Assembly: GCA_938020505.1 (NCBI GenBank)
Contig: CALIHR010000007.1
Span: 1-26,634, forward strand
DNA length: 26,634 bases
Direction of reading: 5' to 3'
DNA from: an uncultured Actinobaculum sp.
GTDB lineage: Bacteria > Actinomycetota > Actinomycetes > Actinomycetales > Actinomycetaceae
The position numbers and the translations under genes were made by a program. Shown here piece after piece: positions 6,839 to 12,645 of this stretch (its first letter is position 1; every line of letters starts with the position of its first letter). The notes beneath the pieces were generated by a model. It did no database searches. It was not told the DNA's origin and saw only the letters and a list, made by a program, of their open reading frames with translations.

Positions 6839-8355
6839 GATTCAGCCTTTCCCGTGGACGAGCGGAGCTTTCGGAGCGTGCGCCAGCAGCGCCGGGCCCC
6901 CTCGCGGGCGTCGTAAAACGCCACCCGCGCCTCCGAGTAGATATGGATGTTGTCCGGATTCGGGTCGAAGGTTTCGAGGGCCGCGCCGAGAGCCGAGGAA
7001 GCCGAGAAGACGTCCGGGAACGCTCCGGCCGAGACGAGGGCGAGGACGGCCGCCCCGCGGGCGCCCGCTTCGGGCGCGTCCTGCCGCAGGACTCGCTGCG
7101 CGGTGACGTCCGCGAGGATCTCGCACAGGAGGTCGGAGCGGAATCCGCCTCCGGAGACGACGATGGGACCCGTGATGCGCAGCGCGTTGAGGCATTCGGC
7201 GAGGGAGAAGACCACGCCCTCGTAGACCGCGCGCAGGATGTCGGCGCGGGTGCTCGTCAGGCTCATTCCCTGCCATGACGCGGATGCGTTCGTGTCGAGG
7301 AAGGGCGCCCGCTCGCCGCCGGGCGAGGCGTAGGGCAGGTAGACGACCCCGTGGGAGCCGGGCCCCGCCGCTCTGGCCATTTTCTCGATCTCGCTCCACG
7401 ACTGCGCTTCGAGGCCGAGGGTCAAGCGGATCCAGTCGAGGTTGGGGGTGCCGGTCATCGGCGCCATGAATTCGAGGACCTGGGTTCCCTCGCCCGTCGC
7501 CAGGACCATCGACAGGTCGGATCTGCGCTCGGCGACGCTCGGGAGGAGCGTGCCGACGAAGCCGGTGGTTCCGAGGATGAGCCAGGAGTCGCCGTCGGCG
7601 ATCCTTCCCAGGCCCATTCCGGTCACGGCGACGTCGATCATCCCCACCCCGACGGGCGTCCCCGCCGGAATCCCGGTGGCCTCGGCGGCCTCTTCCGTGA
7701 CGGGCGAAGCTTCGCCCGCCGGGCGCCGAATCTCGGGAAGGAGCTTGAGCGCCTCGCTCAGGCCGAGCTTCTCGGCCAGCGGCTCGTTGTACCCCGAGGT
7801 CGTGGCGACGTCGAGGAAGGTGCGGGACGCCTCGGTGAAATCCGTGGCGCGAACGCCGGTGAGCTTGAAACGGATCCAGTCTTTGCAGTTGAGATGGCTC
7901 GTCGCCTGGGCGACGGCCTCCGGCTCCGCGGCGGCAAGCTCCTCGTAGAGAACCGGGAAAAGCCCGCCGAAAACGGTTGTGCCTGTGACGTCAAGCACCG
8001 CGCGGCCGCGGCCGTCGAGGTTCCAGTCGTCGACCCGGCCGGCAGCCCGGCCGTCCATCCAATTGGCTGCGGGGCGCACGGGCTCGCCGTCGGCGTCGAC
8101 GAGCCAGACGCCGTCGCCTTGCCCGGTCAGCCCGATGCCGACGATCCGCGATCCCCGCACCTGCTCGGCGACGCTGCGCAGGCAGGAGGCGACCGCCTCC
8201 CACAGCAGCGCCATGTCCTGCTCGCTCTCGCCGTTTGCGCCGTAGCGAACCGGGACGGATTCGTGATGGGAGGCTTTGATCTGCCCGTTCAGGTCGAAGG
8301 CGACGGCCTTGACGGCCGTCGTCCCTCCGTCGACACCGATGACGACGTCGTTCAT
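6835..8355 (-). CDS. FGGY-family carbohydrate kinase
   Basis: This 506-residue kinase phosphorylates a sugar, polyol or sugar acid with ATP. Its N-terminal domain opens with VIGVDGGTTAVKAVAFD, the phosphate-1 loop of the actin-like ATPase fold. The segment WMDGRA (about 93-98) is typical of the substrate side. The C-terminal FGGY domain shows IVVSGGGFRSDLLCEILADV (adenosine motif) and EAGARGAAVLALVSAG. The family includes xylulokinase, L-xylulose kinase, erythritol kinase and the AI-2 kinase, and I cannot choose between them. The start at 8355 is preceded by AACGAGGAGA; the longer in-frame ATG at 8472 lacks support. It is the first gene of the operon, divergent from a DeoR regulator, with no transporter beside it. 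Confidence 0.9.
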   Translation of the reverse strand: MNDVVIGVDGGTTAVKAVAFDLNGQIKASHHESVPVRYGANGESEQDMALLWEAVASCLRSVAEQVRGSRIVGIGLTGQGDGVWLVDADGEPVRPAANWMDGRAAGRVDDWNLDGRGRAVLDVTGTTVFGGLFPVLYEELAAAEPEAVAQATSHLNCKDWIRFKLTGVRATDFTEASRTFLDVATTSGYNEPLAEKLGLSEALKLLPEIRRPAGEASPVTEEAAEATGIPAGTPVGVGMIDVAVTGMGLGRIADGDSWLILGTTGFVGTLLPSVAERRSDLSMVLATGEGTQVLEFMAPMTGTPNLDWIRLTLGLEAQSWSEIEKMARAAGPGSHGVVYLPYASPGGERAPFLDTNASASWQGMSLTSTRADILRAVYEGVVFSLAECLNALRITGPIVVSGGGFRSDLLCEILADVTAQRVLRQDAPEAGARGAAVLALVSAGAFPDVFSASSALGAALETFDPNPDNIHIYSEARVAFYDAREGARRCWRTLRKLRSSTGKAES

Positions 8356-8500
8356 TGACTTCTCCTCGTTGAGAACTATGTGGCGGCGCCTGCCGACGTC
8401 GTTTCCGCGGCGGGCGCCGAAGCTGTGAATTGTGCGGCTTCCGCTTTTCGCGCATCCCTCCTTGGAGCGCAAACGACCGAAGCCTATGCGTGACGTCTAC

Positions 8501-8529
8501 AACGTATCCGCGAACGGCCAGCCTGTCAA
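8501..8529 (-). promoter_or_regulatory. Promoter of the kinase operon
   Basis: On the minus strand a perfect TTGACA (8524-8529) is followed, after 17 bp, by TACGTT (8501-8506). The leader to the kinase ATG is about 140 bases. The AT-rich palindromes at 8530-8580 sit just upstream of the -35 box. Confidence 0.6.
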
Positions 8530-8534
8530 TATTT

Positions 8535-8580
8535 TTGAGAATTCTTTTTGAAAATTGCGTAGAATATGAAAAATTTTCAT
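8535..8580 (+). promoter_or_regulatory. Promoter and palindromic operator of the deoR-type gene
   Basis: TTGAGA (8535-8540) and TAGAAT (8560-8565) are 19 bp apart on the plus strand. Immediately after the -10 lies ATGAAAAATTTTCAT (8566-8580), with perfect 7-bp arms around one base, so it covers the start site. A second pair, GAAAATT at 8550-8556 with AATTTTC at 8572-8578, overlaps it. TTTTC/GAAAA elements are common in DeoR/GlpR operators, so autoregulation and control of the divergent operon are inferred. The ATG at 8566 would fall at the transcription start, which argues against its use as the start codon. Confidence 0.5.
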
Positions 8581-8631
8581 CGAGCCGACGAGGCGTGCGT
8601 CAGCCAGACGAAGCGAGGTGCGAGGCGGACA

Positions 8632-9522
8632 GTGAAAGCCGACAACAAAGCCCGGATCCAAGCGGAAAGCCATGCCGGGGACCGCGCCAAAAGCCATGCC
8701 GGGGACCGCGCGGGCGAGCGGACTCCGCGCGGGAGGGTGGCGCCTGACAGGCGCCGCTCGCTCATCGTCGACGAGGTCCTCGCAAGCGAGGAGGTGCGAA
8801 TCGAGGAGGTCGCGGAGAGCCTGGGGGTCTCCGTCGTCACGGTCTATCGCGACGTTCAGATCCTCGAAGGGGCGGGCCTGATCGAGCGGTCGAAGGGGGT
8901 TCTGCGCCCCAGGGCCTCCTCCACGGCCGAACTTCCCCCGGGGATTCGCAGAACGAAATCGCCGCGCGAAAAAGCGGCCCTGAGCCGGGCGGCGGCGAGC
9001 CTCGTCTCGCCCGGGGACGTCCTCATGATCGACGATTCGTCCACCGTCCTTCCCATGGTCGCCGAGCTGGAGTCGACCTACCCGCTGACCGTCGTCACGA
9101 ATTCGATGGCCGTCGGCCGGGCGCTCGCCGAGTCCAAGACGGCCGAGCTCGTCCTGATCGGCGGGCGCTACCTTCCGTGGGCGGACGCGTTCTACGGGAG
9201 CCTGGCCACCTCGTTCGTCGAGGGCGTCCGCGCCGACTTGTGCGTCATGTCCGACGCCGCCGTGTGGGGCGACGGCGTGTACAACCCTGTCGACGTCGTC
9301 GTCGAACTCAAACGCGCGATGCTCAGACAATCCTCGCGCCGCGTCCTCCTGGTCGACAGCACGAAGTTCGAGCGGCGGGCCTGGCAGAAAACCGCTCCTT
9401 TGAGGGCATTCGACACGATCCTCGTCGACGGCCGGACGAAGCGCGAACACGTGGACATGTTGCGGGCCGGGGGCGCGGAGGTCGTCGTCGTGCCCGTCGG
9501 CGGCGATACGATGGGCGTGTGA
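8632..9522 (+). CDS. DeoR/GlpR-family transcriptional regulator
   Basis: This is a repressor of sugar catabolism, most likely of the divergent kinase/dehydrogenase/aldolase operon. It binds DNA through an N-terminal helix-turn-helix (DEVLASEEVRIEEVAESLGV then VVTVYRDVQILEGAGLI). A C-terminal DeoR sensor domain (SPGDVLMIDDSSTVLPM, then VVTNSMAVGRAL, LIGGRY and LLVDSTKFERRA) binds a phosphorylated sugar in relatives. The GTG at 8632 (about 296 residues) is preferred because GAGG lies six bases upstream; the ATG at 8566 overlaps the predicted transcription start and lacks a ribosome site. The region before the HTH carries a 24-bp tandem repeat (8666-8711) encoding SHAGDRA twice. The stop overlaps the next start (GTGA), so the TetR gene downstream is coupled. 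Confidence 0.88.
   Translation: MKADNKARIQAESHAGDRAKSHAGDRAGERTPRGRVAPDRRRSLIVDEVLASEEVRIEEVAESLGVSVVTVYRDVQILEGAGLIERSKGVLRPRASSTAELPPGIRRTKSPREKAALSRAAASLVSPGDVLMIDDSSTVLPMVAELESTYPLTVVTNSMAVGRALAESKTAELVLIGGRYLPWADAFYGSLATSFVEGVRADLCVMSDAAVWGDGVYNPVDVVVELKRAMLRQSSRRVLLVDSTKFERRAWQKTAPLRAFDTILVDGRTKREHVDMLRAGGAEVVVVPVGGDTMGV
8666..8711 (+). repeat. 24-bp tandem repeat, two copies, inside the deoR-type gene
   Basis: A 22-bp unit starting AAAGCCATGCCGGGG occurs at 8666-8687 and again, identical, at 8690-8711, giving a 24-bp period. It keeps the reading frame and encodes two SHAGDRA units in the linker before the HTH domain. It looks like a recent slippage duplication. Confidence 0.85.
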
Positions 9523-10127
9523 CGCAAGCACAGTCTCCCCGACGCCGCCGGATGTCCACGCAGGAACGCCGGAAGGCGATGCTCGCCGCGGCAAGCCGGG
9601 CCTTCGCCGCCGCGCCCTACTCGGAGGTGACCACGGCGGCCCTCGCCGAAAGCTGCGAAGCCTCCGAGGGGCTGATCTTCCACTATTTCGGCTCGAAGGC
9701 GGGGCTGTACGCCGCCGTTGTCGGCGAGGCGATCGAGGGGCTCGGCCGCGCTCAGAGGGAAGCTGTCGAGCTGCTCGGCCCGTCCGTCAGCGTGCGAGAC
9801 AGGGTCCGCGCCGGCTTGGAGGTCTACCTCGAGCACATCCGCACCCATCCGGAGGCGTGGGCCGCGCCGCTCCTGGGCGGGCACGAGCCGCCCGAGGCGA
9901 TCGAAGTTCGCGCGCGGGCGCGTGAATCCTACGTCGAGGCCCTGTCGCAGACGCTGGGCGTTTCCGGCTGGAAGCGGCACGCCTACGCGGTTTCCGGATA
10001 CTTCGGCTTCCTCGACGGCGCCTGCCTGGCCTGGGTGCGCGCCGGCTGCCCGGAGACGGACCGCTACGCCCTCATCGACGCCGCGCTCGGCGCCCTCGAA
10101 GGCGCGCTGGGCGACTGGCGGGTGTGA
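9519..10127 (+). CDS. TetR-family transcriptional regulator
   Basis: A 202-residue one-component repressor. The N-terminal TetR HTH is clear (MLAAASRAFAAAPYSEVTTA, then ALAESCEASEGLIFHYFGSKAGLYAAVV). The C-terminal ligand domain is divergent. The GTG at 9519 overlaps the deoR-type stop (GTGA), which points to translational coupling; the alternative ATG at 9552 would remove 11 basic residues. Pairing with a DeoR regulator in one transcript is unusual. Its target is not evident: no dyad for it was seen other than the shared intergenic region at 8356-8631. It ends about 100 bp before a convergent gene. Confidence 0.88.
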   Translation: MTQAQSPRRRRMSTQERRKAMLAAASRAFAAAPYSEVTTAALAESCEASEGLIFHYFGSKAGLYAAVVGEAIEGLGRAQREAVELLGPSVSVRDRVRAGLEVYLEHIRTHPEAWAAPLLGGHEPPEAIEVRARARESYVEALSQTLGVSGWKRHAYAVSGYFGFLDGACLAWVRAGCPETDRYALIDAALGALEGALGDWRV

Positions 10128-10161
10128 TTCGCCCTGCCGCGCGGCGGGGCGCGAACTGTTC

Positions 10162-10179
10162 GGCGCGCTGCAGCGCGCC
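10162..10179. repeat. Perfect 18-bp palindrome between convergent tetR-type genes
   Basis: GGCGCGCTGCAGCGCGCC is fully self-complementary and lies in the 105-bp gap between the stops of two convergent TetR-family genes. The surrounding sequence is also rich in GCGCGCC, and TTTT follows at 10204-10207. It may form part of a bidirectional terminator, but without a loop its hairpin would be strained. Confidence 0.5.
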
Positions 10180-10232
10180 CGGAGGCGGGCCGGGCGCGCC
10201 GTGTTTTGGCCCTCGCGGAGGCGGCGTCTCAG

Positions 10233-11087
10233 CTATGTTTCGTCCGTCGGGCCTTCGGCGCCGCTGCGCGGTTTGCCGACGTCGGGCGCCGAGCCGTCGC
10301 CCTCGCGGGGCGCGTCGCCGTCGCTCCCGAGTATTTGCGAAAACAGCCTGGCGGAGGTGGCACGCACCTCTTCGGAGCCGAGCATCGTGCCCGCAACGCT
10401 CGAAAGCACGTTGATGGAGAGAGCCGCGTAGGCGGCGTCGCCGTCTTCCTCCGTGGCCTGGCTTCTGCCTTTGCTGCGGGCGATGAGCTCGGCCACCCCG
10501 TCCTTCGTCCTGGACAGCATCGCCCCCAGCTCCTCGCGGGCCTCGGGGTGGCGGACGGCGTAGATCCACGACTCCATATTGATGAGGAGGATCTCCCTCT
10601 CCGTCTCGGAATAGTCGCCGGCGCATAGGAAGTCGGGCATCCGGTTGGCCTGCCGATACTCATCGACGAGCTCGTCCTGCTGCCTTTCAAGATCGCGCAG
10701 GACCGTGAGGAAAAGCGCCTCCTTCGAGGGGAAATTGGCATAGAGCGCGCCCTTTGTGAATCCGGCTTCTGCGGCTATGTCCGCCACGGCGGCGCCCTCA
10801 TACCCCTTCTTGGCGAAGACGCGCCGCGCCGCCTCAATGATCTCAGCGCGGGTGCGTTCGGCCTTGGTCCGGCCCCGTTTGCCGCGGTCGCGGATGTCTT
10901 CCGCGGTCGACTCGATCTTCGCCGCGGCCGAGGAGAGCTGCTCGGACGTCTTGCGCAGCGTGCTCGAGAGGTTCTTGCCCGTCTCCTTCGTCACCGCGCG
11001 GGTGAGATTGCTCAGGGCGGCGGTGAGCGCCTTCGTCGCCGAGGCGAGGTCGTGCTCGCCGTCCGACTTGTCCTTCTCCGTGGCCAT
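10233..11087 (-). CDS. TetR-family regulator with a long helical N-terminal extension
   Basis: The 284-residue protein has a standard TetR HTH at about residues 75-125 (RAEIIEAARRVFAKKGYEGA, then AVADIAAEAGFTKGALYANFPSKEALF) and a helical ligand domain after it. What is odd is the first 75 residues. They are a charged, Ala/Ser/Thr-rich stretch with heptad-like spacing (ATKALTAALSNLTRAVTKET, then LSSTLRKTSEQLSSAAAKIE), probably a coiled coil or amphipathic helices. TetR proteins normally begin within 10-20 residues of the HTH. The C-terminal 30 residues are Gly/Asp/Pro-rich. No clear ribosome site precedes the ATG at 11087. It stands alone; its targets are unknown. Confidence 0.85.
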   Translation of the reverse strand: MATEKDKSDGEHDLASATKALTAALSNLTRAVTKETGKNLSSTLRKTSEQLSSAAAKIESTAEDIRDRGKRGRTKAERTRAEIIEAARRVFAKKGYEGAAVADIAAEAGFTKGALYANFPSKEALFLTVLRDLERQQDELVDEYRQANRMPDFLCAGDYSETEREILLINMESWIYAVRHPEAREELGAMLSRTKDGVAELIARSKGRSQATEEDGDAAYAALSINVLSSVAGTMLGSEEVRATSARLFSQILGSDGDAPREGDGSAPDVGKPRSGAEGPTDET

Positions 11088-11481
11088 GGATCCACAGTAC
11101 CGCAACGGCGGGGCGGGCCCAGCCTCTTGGGGGAACCGACGGCTGGCTTTGCGGCGATGTCTGAGGCTTCCTCGGCGGTCCCCGCATCTTTGTTGGAGAG
11201 CCGCCCTGCCTCTTGGGAAGGCGTCGAAATTGAAACTCGCGAGAGTGAAAGCCCCTTTGGGCTTAAGGGGCTGCGCATCGCCGGGCGGTTCCTTGACGAA
11301 CGCCAAGTCGGTTTGGCCGTCTATGCGATCTAACTTTCAAGATGCGCCGCTGCGCTCTTTTGCAGGCCGAAGGCGAGACGCGGACATGTGCGCTCGAATC
11401 TTGACGCTGGTAAAAGACAGTGGAAATGTCCGCGAGACTTACCGTTTTATTTCATGGAAATTCAAGGGTTAAGTCGCTAAA
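11088..11481. other. Intergenic region upstream of the AAA/protease pair
   Basis: About 390 bp without a convincing gene. It holds an 8-bp perfect stem with a 7-base loop (AGCCCCTT at 11250-11257, AAGGGGCT at 11265-11272). There is a 58-codon open frame at 11157-11333 (start of protein MSEASSAVPAS) without a ribosome site. A GGTAA/TTACC inverted pair lies at 11409-11443. A TTGACG box at 11401-11406 could be a -35 element, but no good -10 box follows. Base composition drops toward AT near 11440-11480. Confidence 0.5.
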
Positions 11482-11482
11482 G
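11472..11482. repeat. Left copy of the 11-bp inverted repeat flanking the AAA/protease pair
   Basis: AGTCGCTAAAG here is the exact reverse complement of CTTTAGCGACT at 15003-15013, just after the protease stop. The copy abuts the predicted GTG start of the ATPase. No target-site duplication was seen outside the repeats. Confidence 0.7.
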
Positions 11483-12645
11483 TGGTAAGCGTGACGGCTG
11501 AGTCGAGTAAAAGTTACCACGGTTCGGACGGGCTTGAGCGAGCGGTGGTCGATCTTGTGCGCGTCGGCGTTCAGGGGCACGGGGCTGGCGTGCGTCAGCT
11601 TGCCTCTCGCCTCATACGGTCGGTTCCGGCCGGTGTGGCGGACGTCGAATCGTTCAGGGACGCGGTCCATCAGGCGATGGCAAACGGCTCGGGGTCGGCC
11701 GAGTTGCGCTATGCGTCGGGTTCCGTCCCGATGGAGGCCGACGGCGCCCGGCCGTTGGTCGACGTCGACCCTTTGCCGAGCGGAGACGGTCTTGTTCTTG
11801 ACGACGCAGTGATGAGCGAGCTCAACGAAGTGTTGTTGGAGCGTCGTCGCGCCGACGATCTGCGGCGGGCGGGCGCGGGGTTGACGCGCACGCTGTTGTT
11901 GAGCGGGCCTCCGGGGGTGGGGAAGACGATGACAGCGCACTGGTTGGCGCAGTCGTTGAGATTGCCGCTGGTGTCTCTCGATTTGTCCTCTGTTGTGTCG
12001 AGTTATCTGGGCACATCGGGTCGGAACGTCAAATCGGTTGTGGACTATGCCAAAAGCGGGCCGTGCGTATTGCTTCTGGATGAGTTCGACGCCATTGCGA
12101 AACGACGGGACGACGACTCTGACATCGGCGAGCTCAAACGCATCGTGAACGTGATCTTGGTTGAGCTCGACCGGTGGCCGGATACGAGTCTGTTGATTGC
12201 GGCCACTAACCATCCTCAGCTTCTCGACAAGGCGATCCAGCGACGATTCGACCGGCGCCTCGTTCTTTCGCTTCCTGCTGGCAGGCAGAGGCGGGCCATT
12301 TTCGATAGTCTTGCCGCCAACGTCAGCGGCGTCGACGGCGAGGCTCTCGCTCTGGCCACTGAGCTCACGTCGGGTTGGACCAGCTCAGATTTGGCGCGGG
12401 CGTGGTCGTTGGCCCACCGCCGGTCGATCCTCAACGATTCGTCTCTAGCCAATGAGCTGGTCGGCGAGTTGGCGCGCCATGTCGATGATTCGGGTCCCGA
12501 TCGCGACAAGGTCTTTTTGAGAATGCGGGAAAGGCTGGAAATGTCCAACCGGCAGATTGCTGCCGCCCTCGGAGTCAGCCATCCGACAGTCGCGGCCGGC
12601 ATTAAACGGGCGGAGGGGGCTCACGTTGGATCAGCAGGGCGATAG
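11482..12645 (+). CDS. AAA+ ATPase with C-terminal helix-turn-helix (IetA-like)
   Basis: The protein (387 residues) is a classical AAA ATPase. Walker A is GPPGVGKT (142-149), Walker B is VLLLDEFD (196-203), sensor 1 is the Asn of AATN (N243), and a likely arginine finger lies in RRFDRR (255-259). A divergent helical N-terminal domain of about 100 residues precedes it. The C-terminus (about 352-377, SNRQIAAALGVSHPTVAAGI) reads as a helix-turn-helix, so the ATPase may itself bind DNA. It is followed, with a 20-bp overlap, by a subtilisin-like protease gene. AAA ATPase plus subtilase is the architecture of IetA/IetS, in which the ATPase is thought to restrain or direct the protease. The start (GTG 11482 or GTG 11491) is uncertain, as no good ribosome site is seen. 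Codon use is less GC-rich than the neighbours. Confidence 0.88.
   Translation: MVSVTAESSKSYHGSDGLERAVVDLVRVGVQGHGAGVRQLASRLIRSVPAGVADVESFRDAVHQAMANGSGSAELRYASGSVPMEADGARPLVDVDPLPSGDGLVLDDAVMSELNEVLLERRRADDLRRAGAGLTRTLLLSGPPGVGKTMTAHWLAQSLRLPLVSLDLSSVVSSYLGTSGRNVKSVVDYAKSGPCVLLLDEFDAIAKRRDDDSDIGELKRIVNVILVELDRWPDTSLLIAATNHPQLLDKAIQRRFDRRLVLSLPAGRQRRAIFDSLAANVSGVDGEALALATELTSGWTSSDLARAWSLAHRRSILNDSSLANELVGELARHVDDSGPDRDKVFLRMRERLEMSNRQIAAALGVSHPTVAAGIKRAEGAHVGSAGR

Noticed and set aside
8566..8631. ATG at 8566 as start of the DeoR regulator
   Set aside because: It falls inside the palindrome at the predicted transcription start, and no ribosome site precedes it.
11157..11333. 58-codon open frame upstream of the AAA/protease pair
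   Set aside because: It has fairly normal codons and a plausible look (FGLKGLRIAGRFLDERQVGL), but there is no ribosome site, no recognised family, and a stable hairpin lies inside it. Not supported as a gene.
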